Source: an uncultured Bacteroidales bacterium
Lineage (GTDB): Bacteria > Bacteroidota > Bacteroidia > Bacteroidales > Salinivirgaceae
DNA length: 64,000 bases
Direction of reading: 5' to 3'
Assembly (NCBI GenBank): GCA_937981765.1
Contig: CALJOM010000001.1
Span: 29,778 to 93,777, forward strand
The position numbers and the translations under genes were made by a program. Below the pieces are notes generated by a model, which was not told the DNA's origin, made no database searches, and saw only the letters and a list, made by a program, of their open reading frames with translations. Shown one piece after another: positions 27,034-36,894 of the stretch. Each line of letters begins with the position of its first letter. The stretch's first letter is position 1.

Positions 27034-30018
27034 TTATTCGTTGTAGAATTCTGGTTTTAAAACAACGCCAACATTTCGTTTTGCTTCAATTTTTATTTTT
27101 ACAGGATTGGAGAATTTCACATGGCGTATAAACTCCGATTCAAAAACTGCCGGCTGACAATTAAGGTATTCTACATCGTAATGCCCATCGTTCATGTAGG
27201 GATTTATGGTAAAATATCCAACTCTGAACGAAGTTAGATTTTGAAAGAAATGGGTTCCCTGGCTAGGGTCAATTCTAAAATTGTCGAGACCTGATTCGAC
27301 AATTAATCGTGCCTGAGAAATTTGCGACCACTTAATCGGAATACCCAGCCATGGGTCGGACGAACCCCAACGCCCCGGACCAATCAGAATGTAATTTTTC
27401 TTCTTGTTGATAAACCATTGGTTTATTTTTTCCACTTCCGCAGCTATCAGTTTTGTATTGGCTGCATTGAAGGTTTCGGGCCTGACATAGACAACATCAT
27501 AAATGTTGTCGATTATGCCGTTTCCGAGTGCTTTGTGAGATAAAAGAAGGCATTTTTCAGGTTCAATGTCTCCTAAATGGAACGATAGGCGGTCGCTTTC
27601 TTCTACAATGGGACGGATTTGCAGAAACCCGAACATTTTGGGGAGTCCCTTTGGAACATCCAATTGTACGGCAAATTCTATTTCTACAGGATTGTTCATT
27701 TCGCGTTGCCCGATTTCCAAAAGTTCTTGTAGAATTTCCGAAAGCGGGAAGGTGTTGTATTTAAGTATGTTAGCAAAGGTTATTAATTTTTTGCCATCGC
27801 CAAAAGCTCCGTCGCGTACAATGTTGTCTTGATAATCATAAACCGAACATATTTCGTTGATACTTCCATCATTATCGGCAACAGAAATGTCGAATTCCTT
27901 CAGGTTAGCGCTATCGTCGCAACAGGCGGTGAAAGAATCGGGATTCATATCAATGGCGTAGAATTTCTTTTGCGAATCGGAGATGGTTAGGCTTGGGGTT
28001 GAGAGTTGGAGAACTTTTTTGGGATACTTTGGTGAAAAACGTAGTACTTTCCCTCCTTCTACAATAACTTTTCCCATGCCTAACCCAATGGACGCTATGC
28101 CATCTTCAGGTTTTTCCGGGTCAATTGGGTAGAAATTTACAGAGCGAGCTACTCCAGAGAAGGTGGGGTAGAACTTGCCGTTGTATTCTTTACCGACAAC
28201 TTCCTGCAAAACAATGGCCATTTTTTCTTCATCGATTACGTTGCTGGTAGCTTCCATATAGGCTTTACTACTACGGAAAAACACTGAAGCGTATACGCCT
28301 TTTATGGCAGATTTTATCATAGAAATCATTCGGCGTGGGTCGGGGGTGTAGGGAACCATGTAGGTTGAATAGATGCCTGCAAAGGGTTGGTAATGACTAT
28401 CTTCCAACAAACTTGAGGAGCGTACGGCTACAGGACTTTCAACGTGGTCTACAAAATCGGCTATCACCTCATCGATCCAATTGGGTAGGTAGGCTTGGGT
28501 GAAATGATGAATTATTTCTTCGTCGGGGATATCTTTTAAGGCTATTTCATAAAGCCCATTGATACTCATAAATTGGTCGAAAATGTCGGTGCATAATACA
28601 ACAGTATGAGGTATGGTTATTACGATATCGGAGTATTTGTAGAAAAGTCCGTTTTTCTTTATGATATTGTCCACAAAGGCCAAACCTCTGGCTTTTCCAC
28701 CCAAAGAGCCTTCTCCGACTCTGACAAAAATGGCGTAATCGTCGATTCTGTCTCCATTGTATTTTGTAATCACGCCCCGCCCGCGGTTTATTCGGAAGAG
28801 ACCAATTTCGTGGTGAACATATTTTCGAACATCATCGATTGACTGAAAATCGGCTGCTGTGGCGCGTGCAAAGATTTCGGCAATACTAAAAAGAGCTCTT
28901 GCTCGTAGCCATTTACTTAAATCGTGGCGCTCAATATGGTAGCGTAGCGATTCTTCGGGTACAAAGAGTATCTGATTTTGAAACGTTATCAGGTCGGTTG
29001 CCCTTCCGACTTCTGCTCCGGCAGGATTGCGAAAAACAAAATCGCCAAAAGCAAAGAAGGTGGTTACGTATTCGGTTAACTCGTGGAGAAGAATTTTGGA
29101 GTTTTTGTCGATAAATCCTACTTGCAATGCTTCGGCTCGCTTACGGTTTTCGCTTTCCGACGATTGGAGCAGAATGGCCATGTATGGATTTTCTTTTCTT
29201 ATGGTTTCTGCCAGCCGGAATCCTGCTTCAGGATCTTTAGTGCCATTTCGGGGGTAGCGTATGTCGGAAATTATTCCCAAAATATTTTCTTTGTATTTTT
29301 GGTAGAGGTCCCAGGCTTTATTGTACGTTGTTGCAAGCAATACCTTGGGGCGTCCGCGCCGACGGAGCATTTGTTGGTATTCGTTTGCACCCTCGATCAT
29401 AAATTTTTGCGATTGTCCGAGTAGAAGTTTGAATAGTATGGGTAAATACGAAGAGTAAAAACGTATGGAGTCTTCCACAAGGAGAATGGCTTGAACACCT
29501 ACATTTAGAATATCGTTGTCGGCGTTCATTTCGTCCTCAATAAGTTTTACTATAGCTAGTAGGAGATCTGTATTTCCTAACCAGCAGAATACGTAATCGA
29601 TGGCTGAAAGGTCTTCGTTGCTCAATTTCATCCGAACTTCCCTTGAAAATGGGGTTAGCACCACTATCGGGATGTTGGACCAGCTGGCTTTTATTTTTTT
29701 TGCCAATTGGAATGCGTCCATATCGCGAACGCTCAGCATGGTTATTATCAGGTCGATCTGATCGTTTTCTAATATTTCAAAAGCTTGTTCGGCTGTGTTG
29801 GCAATAATAAAAACCGGAATTTGATGAAGATTTAGTTGGTAGTATTCGGTGAATATTCTCTCGTCAATCCGGCCATCTTCTTCGAGCATGAACATGTCGT
29901 AGTAACTGCAGATTAGCAATACCCTATTTATTCGAACCTGCATCAAGTTTTTAAAAGATGTTTCCCGGTCGTAGTATTTTTTCGATTCCTGAAAGTGTTT
30001 GTAGAAGTGGGGTTTCAT
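27034..30018 (-). CDS. Receiver-domain/PEP-synthase N-domain protein of unknown role
   Basis: This is a 994-residue cytosolic protein with an unusual layout. Residues about 30-165 resemble a receiver domain without the acceptor Asp (IIITM-like LIITMLS at the site). Residues about 180-325 form a second receiver with VED pocket, acceptor Asp252 in ISDIRYP, Ser286 and Lys305, so that one may be phosphorylated. Residues about 440-900 are a PPDK/PEP-synthase N-terminal ATP-grasp domain with GSLGGKARGL and VAVRSSSLLED. The phospho-His swivelling domain and C-terminal PEP-binding barrel of true PEP synthase are missing, so it cannot be a complete PEP synthase. The frame extends to a TTG at 30042, but ATG 30018 fits the promoter at 30056-30063. 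Substrate and role are unknown. Confidence 0.8.
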   Translation of the reverse strand: MKPHFYKHFQESKKYYDRETSFKNLMQVRINRVLLICSYYDMFMLEEDGRIDERIFTEYYQLNLHQIPVFIIANTAEQAFEILENDQIDLIITMLSVRDMDAFQLAKKIKASWSNIPIVVLTPFSREVRMKLSNEDLSAIDYVFCWLGNTDLLLAIVKLIEDEMNADNDILNVGVQAILLVEDSIRFYSSYLPILFKLLLGQSQKFMIEGANEYQQMLRRRGRPKVLLATTYNKAWDLYQKYKENILGIISDIRYPRNGTKDPEAGFRLAETIRKENPYMAILLQSSESENRKRAEALQVGFIDKNSKILLHELTEYVTTFFAFGDFVFRNPAGAEVGRATDLITFQNQILFVPEESLRYHIERHDLSKWLRARALFSIAEIFARATAADFQSIDDVRKYVHHEIGLFRINRGRGVITKYNGDRIDDYAIFVRVGEGSLGGKARGLAFVDNIIKKNGLFYKYSDIVITIPHTVVLCTDIFDQFMSINGLYEIALKDIPDEEIIHHFTQAYLPNWIDEVIADFVDHVESPVAVRSSSLLEDSHYQPFAGIYSTYMVPYTPDPRRMISMIKSAIKGVYASVFFRSSKAYMEATSNVIDEEKMAIVLQEVVGKEYNGKFYPTFSGVARSVNFYPIDPEKPEDGIASIGLGMGKVIVEGGKVLRFSPKYPKKVLQLSTPSLTISDSQKKFYAIDMNPDSFTACCDDSANLKEFDISVADNDGSINEICSVYDYQDNIVRDGAFGDGKKLITFANILKYNTFPLSEILQELLEIGQREMNNPVEIEFAVQLDVPKGLPKMFGFLQIRPIVEESDRLSFHLGDIEPEKCLLLSHKALGNGIIDNIYDVVYVRPETFNAANTKLIAAEVEKINQWFINKKKNYILIGPGRWGSSDPWLGIPIKWSQISQARLIVESGLDNFRIDPSQGTHFFQNLTSFRVGYFTINPYMNDGHYDVEYLNCQPAVFESEFIRHVKFSNPVKIKIEAKRNVGVVLKPEFYNE

Positions 30019-30055
30019 AGTATAAGGATTTTTTGAAACCAAAGTTTTGGTAGTT

Positions 30056-30063
30056 CAAAGATA
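30056..30063 (-). promoter_or_regulatory. -7 element (TATCTTTG) upstream of the receiver/PPDK-N gene
   Basis: An exact TAnnTTTG match on the minus strand; the -33 box is weak. The start would fall near 30049, which rules out the TTG at 30042 in favour of ATG 30018. Confidence 0.45.
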
Positions 30064-30161
30064 GAAAAATGGTTTGATTATGCTAAGCTTTTCGGGGGAT
30101 TTTTGGATAGTTTTTAACCAGGTTAGGTGATTGTTAGTAGCACTTGGTCTGTGAGATAATA

Positions 30162-30202
30162 TAAAAACGAGAGCCCTTTACTTAGGAAAGGCTCTCGTTT
30201 TA
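30162..30202 (-). terminator. Terminator directly after tRNA-Leu
   Basis: An 11-bp stem with one bulged C (CGAGAGCC...TTT with AAA...GGCTCTCG). It is followed on the minus strand by TTTTTATATT and starts 4 nt after the tRNA 3' end. Confidence 0.75.
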
Positions 30203-30205
30203 TTG

Positions 30206-30289
30206 TGCCCAGAACAAGACTCGAACTTGCACGTCCTTACGGACACTACCCCCTCAAAGTAGCGTGTCTACCAATTCCACCATCTGGGC
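30206..30289 (-). tRNA. tRNA-Leu (anticodon GAG)
   Basis: An 84-nt gene. The acceptor stem GCCCAGA pairs with TCTGGGC, with discriminator A. The D-loop region is TGGTGGAATTGGTAGACA. The anticodon stem CTACT/GGTAG encloses GAG (30255-30253). A long variable arm (GTCCGTAAGGAC region) is typical of Leu, and the T-arm contains GTTCGAGTC. CCA is not encoded. It lies 62 nt downstream of the kinase gene on the same strand and has its own terminator. Confidence 0.95.
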
Positions 30290-30351
30290 AGATAGTTTTG
30301 GGACTGCAAAAATAAAATTTTGATTAGTTGTGTGCAAATTTTTTTGTTGTT

Positions 30352-32913
30352 TTATGCTAATTTTGAATTTGCCGGCAGTTCAATCCGAACGGTTGTCCCT
30401 GTAAAAAGCTGACTTTCAACACTTATTTCTCCTCCATGTTCTTTAATTATTCCATAGGTTATAGTCAATCCCAATCCCATGGCGGTGCCAATTGGTTTGG
30501 AGGTGAAGAAGGGATCGAAAATTTTTGTCAGGTTTTCGCTGGCAATACCTTTTCCATTGTCTTTTATTTCCAGGATAACTTTTTGTTCGTTGAGTTGGGT
30601 TGAAAGTTCTATTATTCCACTATCGACAATTGAATCAATTGCGTTTTGGATAACATTCACAATTGCTGAGGTTAATCGTGAAATAAGGCATTGAACCTGA
30701 ATTTTACATGGCTGGAAGTTGGTTTTAAAAGTAATGTTTTTGAAAAGATTGCTTTTAGCCGTTTGAAGGGCTTCTTGAATTATATAGTGGATATCAAAAA
30801 ATTGCCACTTCTCGTGTTCAAAGCGTGTGTAGAACTGCATTTTCTTTATGATTTTAGCGGTTCGTTCGGCGCCGTGAATTATATCCTCCAGGGTTTCTTG
30901 AATAATTTGTGTTATTTCTTGATATTCAATTTGGTCGATAACTTCGGTTATTTTGTTAATTTTTTCAGAGGTGTCAACGTTGCTGCTGAGTATTTCTCGC
31001 AAGGAATTAACAGCTTCTGTAATCGAAGAGAATTCACGACTTAGGATTGTAGTTCCGCCATAAACAAAGTTTATCGGATTGTTTATTTCGTGGGCAATGC
31101 CGGCTATAAAATTACCAATGGATGCCATTTTTTCCGTTTGAATCAGGCGTATTTGAGTTTGCTGGAGCATCTCGGCTTGTTGTTCTATTTCTGCATTTTT
31201 CTCTTTTAGTTCTTTGTTTAGTTCAAGCAAGTGGTCGCGTTGAGCTTTTATTTCTTCATTTTTGCTACTAAGATCGGCAGCTTTTTCTTTGAGTTCATCG
31301 GTAAGTTTTATTAGCATGGCTTCATACTCTTTTAAGGCGGAAATGTCGGTGTCGATAGCCACGAAAAACTCTATTTTTCCTTCGTCGTTGAATATCGGCG
31401 TAATGGAGGTTTGTATCCATAGGGTAGAGCCGTCGGAACGATAGACTTGGGTATTGTAAATTACTGGTTTTTGTCCATAAATGCATTCTTCAATGACTTG
31501 TTTAACCTCGAGGTTTTTGCTAACTTGGGTCAAATTGTGATGGTAAGCATTTTTAAACTCTTCCAGGGTATATCCATAAAGTCGGGTGAACGAGTTGTTT
31601 ACCCATTCAATATCGCCGTTAGGTTTTAGCAACATTACGGAGTTAATGGTTCTATCTGCAATTACGGATAGTTTCTTTAACGATTCGGCCTGTTTTTCAA
31701 TCTGAAATTTGCTTTGTCGGAGTTCCTCATTTTGTTCGGCCAGTAGTGATCTTGCTTCACGAAGTTTTTTATTACGTCGCCACAGAGAGAATAAGTAGAA
31801 GATTATAAGCCCGGAAATAGCAATCAGCGAGGTTAAAAGAATTCGTTGCTGTTTAATACGCAGTTGACTTAGTTCGTTCGATTTGCTAAGTAGGTCAATG
31901 TGTATTTTATGTTTCTCCATTTCGTAGTAGCTTTCAATGGATGCAATGCGGGATTGGCTTTCTATGGAAAAGATGGAGTCGTTATAAATGGTGTATAGCT
32001 GGAGGTTTTCGTATGCTTTTTGGTGGTTGCCGGTTTGTTCATAAAGTTTGGACAGTATTTCATAGGTGTCTTTAAGGTCGTTTTTCAGGTTTAATTTTTT
32101 ACCATAATCGAGGGCTTTAAATAATGCCTTTTCAGCCTGTGGAAAGGCGGCTTTTTTAATGTAAATTTCGCCCAGCCTGTTCATCGTGGAAGGAATGCTG
32201 AATAGATTTCGTGTTTGCTCGGCAATTTCAAAAGCTTTTTGATAGTAGGTTAGGGCAATGTTAGGTTCGTTGTTGATGACATAATATTCTCCCAACAATT
32301 GATAGCATGAAACAGTGTTTGCTGGGGAGTTTAGTCGAAGGGTTTTTTCGAGTGCTTTTTCCAGGTAAATAATTGCTTGTTGGTAATCTCCTTTGTAGGT
32401 TAGCGTTCCTCCTATATTTCTTAAATAGATAGCTACACCAAGACTGTCGTTACGGCTTTGCGCAACTTCTAGTGCTTTGCTAAAGTATTCAAAGGCTTTG
32501 TCGTAATTTTTTTGGAGGCGGAAAATGTTTCCAATTCCGTTATAGCAAAACGAAATGCCTTTCTTATTGCCCATTTTTTCGTAGAGTAACAGAGCTTCGG
32601 TGTAGTAGTGCATTGAGCGGTCGTAGTCTCCGGTTTGCCGGTAAAAACTTCCAAGACGATTTTTTGCTCCTGCCATTCCCTCGGTGTAATCAATTTGCTG
32701 GGAAATTTGCAGAGCCATATTGGCATAATGTAAAACCTTACGTGTATCCATTGCTCTATAGCGGAATGCCAGATCGATAAGTGCGTTTACTTTGGAACTA
32801 TCGTCGGGCATAGATAACACCTGTCTTTCCTTTTCTGTCAAGGTATCCTGAGAAAAAAGAGACAAGTTGAGGAACAAAAAAAATAAAATTAACGAATAGC
32901 GGATTGGTGGCAT
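30352..32913 (-). CDS. TPR-containing PAS sensor histidine kinase (orphan)
   Basis: This is an 853-residue membrane kinase. It has a signal peptide (1-22), about six tetratricopeptide repeats in the periplasmic half (about 45-310), one membrane helix (357-378), a PAS domain (about 412-530), a long coiled coil (530-595), a phospho-acceptor His608 in AGIAHEINNPINF, and a HATPase domain ending DNGKGI, GLGLTITYGIIKEHGG. The frame continues upstream to 33000, but that segment is the gcvT terminator, so ATG 32913 with its signal peptide is the real start. No response regulator gene is adjacent. The TPRs may sense a periplasmic protein or peptide; this is inference. Confidence 0.9.
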   Translation of the reverse strand: MPPIRYSLILFFLFLNLSLFSQDTLTEKERQVLSMPDDSSKVNALIDLAFRYRAMDTRKVLHYANMALQISQQIDYTEGMAGAKNRLGSFYRQTGDYDRSMHYYTEALLLYEKMGNKKGISFCYNGIGNIFRLQKNYDKAFEYFSKALEVAQSRNDSLGVAIYLRNIGGTLTYKGDYQQAIIYLEKALEKTLRLNSPANTVSCYQLLGEYYVINNEPNIALTYYQKAFEIAEQTRNLFSIPSTMNRLGEIYIKKAAFPQAEKALFKALDYGKKLNLKNDLKDTYEILSKLYEQTGNHQKAYENLQLYTIYNDSIFSIESQSRIASIESYYEMEKHKIHIDLLSKSNELSQLRIKQQRILLTSLIAISGLIIFYLFSLWRRNKKLREARSLLAEQNEELRQSKFQIEKQAESLKKLSVIADRTINSVMLLKPNGDIEWVNNSFTRLYGYTLEEFKNAYHHNLTQVSKNLEVKQVIEECIYGQKPVIYNTQVYRSDGSTLWIQTSITPIFNDEGKIEFFVAIDTDISALKEYEAMLIKLTDELKEKAADLSSKNEEIKAQRDHLLELNKELKEKNAEIEQQAEMLQQTQIRLIQTEKMASIGNFIAGIAHEINNPINFVYGGTTILSREFSSITEAVNSLREILSSNVDTSEKINKITEVIDQIEYQEITQIIQETLEDIIHGAERTAKIIKKMQFYTRFEHEKWQFFDIHYIIQEALQTAKSNLFKNITFKTNFQPCKIQVQCLISRLTSAIVNVIQNAIDSIVDSGIIELSTQLNEQKVILEIKDNGKGIASENLTKIFDPFFTSKPIGTAMGLGLTITYGIIKEHGGEISVESQLFTGTTVRIELPANSKLA

Positions 32914-32971
32914 TGAATTTTTCAATTGCTCGACTAATATACCAAAATGGGCTCTGTTTTCCAAATTTTTG

Positions 32972-33007
32972 GTAAATAAAAAGGTTGCCGAAAACGGCAA
33001 CCTTTCA
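32972..33007 (-). terminator. gcvT terminator
   Basis: AAAGGTTGCCG pairs perfectly with CGGCAACCTTT around AAAA. On the minus strand it is followed by a T-rich tract. It lies between gcvT and the kinase start. Confidence 0.85.
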
Positions 33008-33031
33008 TAATTTGGAAATCGTTAGTTCAAT

Positions 33032-34144
33032 TTATTTATTCTTTTCTTTATAGAACGGGATTTTTACAATTTTGGCTTTCAGATCTTTGTTACGAATGCG
33101 GATATAGATTTCCGTTCCTTCGTTCCAAAACCCTTTGGCTACATAGCCCATTCCAATGGCTTTGTCAATGCTTGGCGAATGTGTTCCGCTAGTAACTTCG
33201 CCTATATGGTTGCCATTCTGATCAACAATTTCGTATCCATGGCGCGGTATTCCACGGTCGATCATCTCAAATCCTTTTAAACGACGGGTAACTCCTTCGT
33301 TTTTTTGTTTCTCCAACAATGGACGATCAATAAAATTGTTATTATCGGTAAATTTGGTAATCCATCCTAGGCCGGCTTCAATGGGTGAGTGTTCGTCGTC
33401 GATATCGTTTCCGTAAAGGCAAAATCCCATTTCAAGGCGTAGCGTGTCGCGGGCAGCCAATCCGCAAGGCTTTATTCCAAATTCTGCACCGGCTTCAAAC
33501 ACTGCTTTCCAAAGTTTAGGACCATCTTCGTTGGCAACATAGATTTCGCAACCTCCTGCGCCTGTGTATCCGGTTGTGGACAAAATGGCATCTTTAATTC
33601 CGGCAATGGTTACTTTTTGAAAGGTGTAGTATTCCATATTTTCTATTGGACGATCGCAAATTTTTTGCATTGCCTTGAGTGCTAACGGGCCTTGAACCGC
33701 CAATTGGCAAATTTCGTCGGAAGCATTATATAACTCTTTACCTACCTCCATACCCATTTCACGGGCATGTTTGGCACACCATTCCCAATCCTTTTCAATA
33801 TTGGCTGCGTTGACTACCAATAGATAAGTTTCAGCGTTGATGCGATACACCAGCAGATCGTCAACAATTCCTCCCCGCCCATTGGGAAAGCAACTGTATT
33901 GAACTTTACCATCATGCAAAAGGGAAACATCGTTGGTTGTTAATTTTTGAACCAAATCGAAAGCCTTGGGGCCCTTAACCCAAAATTCACCCATATGGCT
34001 AACATCGAATACTCCGATTTTTGTGCGCGTGGCAATATGTTCATCCTTAATTCCTGTATATTCCAGGGGCATATTATAGCCGGCAAAGGGCACCATCCGT
34101 GCTCCTAGTTCGATGTGAAACTGAGTAAATGCTGTATTTTTCAT
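33032..34144 (-). CDS. gcvT: Glycine cleavage system aminomethyltransferase (T protein)
   Basis: This 370-residue GcvT takes the aminomethyl group from the lipoyl H protein, passes C1 to tetrahydrofolate and releases ammonia. Family landmarks: [11 protein letters not shown] (folate-domain entry), [12 protein letters not shown] with the catalytic Asp pair, [12 protein letters not shown], and [19 protein letters not shown]. Length is normal. The other cleavage-system genes (gcvH, gcvP) are not in the window, so the system is dispersed, as is common in this phylum. It has its own promoter and terminator. Confidence 0.95.
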   Translation of the reverse strand: MKNTAFTQFHIELGARMVPFAGYNMPLEYTGIKDEHIATRTKIGVFDVSHMGEFWVKGPKAFDLVQKLTTNDVSLLHDGKVQYSCFPNGRGGIVDDLLVYRINAETYLLVVNAANIEKDWEWCAKHAREMGMEVGKELYNASDEICQLAVQGPLALKAMQKICDRPIENMEYYTFQKVTIAGIKDAILSTTGYTGAGGCEIYVANEDGPKLWKAVFEAGAEFGIKPCGLAARDTLRLEMGFCLYGNDIDDEHSPIEAGLGWITKFTDNNNFIDRPLLEKQKNEGVTRRLKGFEMIDRGIPRHGYEIVDQNGNHIGEVTSGTHSPSIDKAIGMGYVAKGFWNEGTEIYIRIRNKDLKAKIVKIPFYKEKNK

Positions 34145-34173
34145 GATACATTAAATTTTGAAAAGTTTTTCTA

Positions 34174-34207
34174 CAAATGTAGTAATTTAACCTCGATTTT
34201 TGGCAAA
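34174..34207 (-). promoter_or_regulatory. gcvT promoter (TTTG-N22-TACATTTG)
   Basis: TACATTTG (34181-34174, minus strand) is an exact -7 match. TTTG at 34207-34204 lies 22 nt upstream, one base wider than usual. The leader would be about 23 nt. Confidence 0.5.
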
Positions 34208-34322
34208 AGCCTTTTTTATGATTTTTTACAAAATGGGGAAATAGTGTCGGACAATAAAATTCATTGACAATTTATGTCATAATGTCGCAGTTGGAATGGT
34301 TTGCCAGCTATAAAATGGCATC

Positions 34323-34353
34323 TTTTAATAAAAAACTGTCATAAATACATTTG
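34323..34353 (+). promoter_or_regulatory. dnaK promoter (TTTT-N19-TACATTTG)
   Basis: TACATTTG at 34346-34353 is an exact -7 match, with a TTTT -33 box 19 nt upstream. The predicted start near 34360 gives a 75-nt leader. No CIRCE-type repeat was seen. Confidence 0.55.
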
Positions 34354-34434
34354 TTTCTTATGGCGGACGGCATGGCATAATGGTTGATAACCTCAAAGAA
34401 GAAAAATATGATTAAAAAATTAAAATAGAACATT

Positions 34435-36336
34435 ATGGGAAAGATAATTGGAATAGACCTGGGAACAACCAATAGTTGCGTTGCTGTTATGGAGGGTAAC
34501 GAACCGGTTGTAATTCCCAACAGCGAAGGGAAAAACACAACCCCATCGGTTGTTGCATTCATGCCTAATGGAGAACGCAAAGTAGGTGACCCTGCAAAAC
34601 GTCAGGCAATTACCAACCCTGAGAAAACCATATATTCTATTAAACGTTTTATGGGTGAAACCTACGACAGGGTTACCAAAGAAATTCAGCGTGTTTCGTA
34701 CAAGGTTATAAAAGGCGACAACAATACACCAAGGGTAAAAATTGACGACCGGATGTATACGCCTCAGGAAATCAGTGCTATGATTCTTCAGAAAATGAAA
34801 AAAACAGCCGAAGACTTTCTTGGCACTGAAGTAACGGAAGCTGTAATTACTGTTCCGGCATATTTTAACGATTCTCAGCGTCAGGCTACCAAAGAGGCAG
34901 GCGAAATTGCAGGATTAAAGGTTCGTAGGATCATTAACGAACCAACAGCAGCCGCTTTAGCCTATGGGCTCGACAAACGCGATCGCGATATGAAAGTTGC
35001 CGTTTATGACCTCGGTGGCGGAACCTTCGATATTTCAATTCTTGAGCTCGGCGACGGCGTGTTTGAGGTTAAATCTACCAACGGTGATACCCATCTCGGT
35101 GGCGACGACTTCGATCAAAGAATCGTTGATTGGCTAGCCGATGAGTTTAAACGTGAAGAGGGGGTAGATTTGCGAAAAGATCCAATGGCACTGCAACGGC
35201 TGAAAGAAGCTGCAGAAAAGGCTAAAATTGAACTTTCCAGTTCCTCCCAAACCGAAATTAATTTGCCCTACATCACCGCCATTGATGGTATACCAAAGCA
35301 CTTGGTAAAAACTTTTACCAGAGCTAAGTTTGAACAGTTGATTGACGACCTGGTGCAACGCACAATTGAACCATGCCGTAAAGCCTTGGAAGATGCCGGG
35401 CTTTCCAAATCCGATATCGACGAAGTAATTCTTGTGGGTGGTTCAACTCGTGTACCTATTATCCAAAAGGTAGTTCAGGATTTCTTTGGAAAAGTACCAT
35501 CGAAAGGTGTTAACCCGGATGAAGTTGTAGCCATTGGCGCTGCCATTCAGGGAGGAGTTCTAACCGGAGAAGTAAAAGATGTGCTTCTTCTTGATGTTAC
35601 ACCATTATCACTGGGTATTGAAACTTTAGGTGGTGTAATGACAAAACTTATTGAAGCGAATACAACCATTCCAACAAAAAAGTCGGAGGTGTTTACAACC
35701 GCTGCCGACAATCAACCATCGGTTGAAATACATGTGCTTCAAGGAGAGCGTCCTTTAGCCAAAGACAATAAAACTATAGGCCGATTCATACTTGATAATA
35801 TACCACCAGCACCTCGTGGAATTCCACAAATTGAGGTTACCTTCGATATCGACGCCAACGGTATTTTAAATGTTTCGGCCAAAGATAAAGGCACAGGCAA
35901 GGTTCAAAGTATTCGTATTGAGGCTTCAACTGGCTTGAGTAAGGAAGAGGTTGAACGGATGAAGCGTGAGGCTGAATTGCATGCTGAAGAAGACCGCAGA
36001 GAAAAAGAGAGAATTGACAAACTTAATCATGCCGATTCTCTTATTTTCCAAACCGAGAAACAACTTAAAGAGTTTGGAGACAAAATACCCGAAACCAAAC
36101 GCAGGCCTATTACTGAGGCATTAGAGCGTCTCAAAGAGGCTCACAAAAAGCAGGATCTGGCTGCAATAGATCAAGTTACGGCCGACTTGAATGCTGCATT
36201 CCAGGCTGCATCGCAAGACCTTTACAATGCGCAGAATGCTCAATCGTCCGGTAGTAGTGGTTCAACACAATCCGGCACTCAAAGCAAAGGTGCCTCGGAT
36301 GAAGTAACCGATGTTGATTTTGAGGAAGTTAAATAG
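34435..36336 (+). CDS. dnaK: Molecular chaperone DnaK (Hsp70)
   Basis: This is a 633-residue Hsp70. The nucleotide-binding domain opens with [20 protein letters not shown] and contains [14 protein letters not shown] and the VGGSTRVP loop. The substrate-binding domain follows the [19 protein letters not shown] linker. The C-terminal lid ends in a Gly/Ser/Gln-rich segment and the EEVD-like DVDFEEVK tail. It works with ClpB (same window) on aggregates. grpE and dnaJ are not adjacent. It stands alone between its promoter and a hairpin before mgsA. Confidence 0.98.
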   Translation: MGKIIGIDLGTTNSCVAVMEGNEPVVIPNSEGKNTTPSVVAFMPNGERKVGDPAKRQAITNPEKTIYSIKRFMGETYDRVTKEIQRVSYKVIKGDNNTPRVKIDDRMYTPQEISAMILQKMKKTAEDFLGTEVTEAVITVPAYFNDSQRQATKEAGEIAGLKVRRIINEPTAAALAYGLDKRDRDMKVAVYDLGGGTFDISILELGDGVFEVKSTNGDTHLGGDDFDQRIVDWLADEFKREEGVDLRKDPMALQRLKEAAEKAKIELSSSSQTEINLPYITAIDGIPKHLVKTFTRAKFEQLIDDLVQRTIEPCRKALEDAGLSKSDIDEVILVGGSTRVPIIQKVVQDFFGKVPSKGVNPDEVVAIGAAIQGGVLTGEVKDVLLLDVTPLSLGIETLGGVMTKLIEANTTIPTKKSEVFTTAADNQPSVEIHVLQGERPLAKDNKTIGRFILDNIPPAPRGIPQIEVTFDIDANGILNVSAKDKGTGKVQSIRIEASTGLSKEEVERMKREAELHAEEDRREKERIDKLNHADSLIFQTEKQLKEFGDKIPETKRRPITEALERLKEAHKKQDLAAIDQVTADLNAAFQAASQDLYNAQNAQSSGSSGSTQSGTQSKGASDEVTDVDFEEVK

Positions 36337-36357
36337 AAAAATACCATCCATCCCGTT

Positions 36358-36400
36358 AAGGCTGTGCAGATTCATCTTCGATCTGTGCAGCCTTTGTTAT
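36358..36400 (+). terminator. Hairpin between dnaK and mgsA
   Basis: A 14-bp stem (AAGGCTGTGCAGAT with ATCTGTGCAGCCTT, two G-T pairs) with a 9-nt loop, followed by TTTGTTAT. The short tail suggests a partial terminator that could let some dnaK transcripts continue into mgsA. Confidence 0.6.
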
Positions 36401-36414
36401 GAAAATTCAACATT

Positions 36415-36894
36415 ATGGAAAAAAAGAAAACCATAGCTTTGGTTGCACACGATAATCGTAAAATGGACATGGTTGAGTGGGTTAAATGGAACTGGGAAAC
36501 GTTGGTAAACTACCATTTGGTATGTACAGGAACCACCGGTAGACTAGTTTCAGAAGCCCTGCAAGAGAAAGCCGAAGAAGAGGTTTCTCCCAAACTTTCG
36601 TTCACCTTTTTAAAATCGGGGCCACTTGGCGGCGATCAACAGTTAGGAGCGCTAATTTGCGAAGGGAAAATAGACATGCTCTTTTTTCTTTGGGACCCAA
36701 TGACCGCACAGCCTCACGATGTGGATGTTAAGGCTTTGCTCCGGTTGGCTACACTGTACAACATTCCTACGGCAATAAATCGTTCTACGGCCGATTTTCT
36801 TATCAGCTCGCCGCTAATGGATTCGGATTACAAGCCTATAATTAAGGATTATTCTAGCTATATTACGCGTACAATTCATAAAACTGAAAACTAA
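36415..36894 (+). CDS. mgsA: Methylglyoxal synthase
   Basis: This 159-residue enzyme turns dihydroxyacetone phosphate into methylglyoxal and phosphate, relieving sugar-phosphate stress. The active site is visible: His12 in VAHDNRK, the phosphate loop CTGTTGRL (37-44), the catalytic Asp74 in GPLGGDQQ, and His101 in QPHDVDVKALLR. Size fits the family. The stop shares one base with the start of the nitroreductase gene, so the two are co-translated. That enzyme may help with carbonyl or redox stress, but this is inference. Confidence 0.95.
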   Translation: MEKKKTIALVAHDNRKMDMVEWVKWNWETLVNYHLVCTGTTGRLVSEALQEKAEEEVSPKLSFTFLKSGPLGGDQQLGALICEGKIDMLFFLWDPMTAQPHDVDVKALLRLATLYNIPTAINRSTADFLISSPLMDSDYKPIIKDYSSYITRTIHKTEN

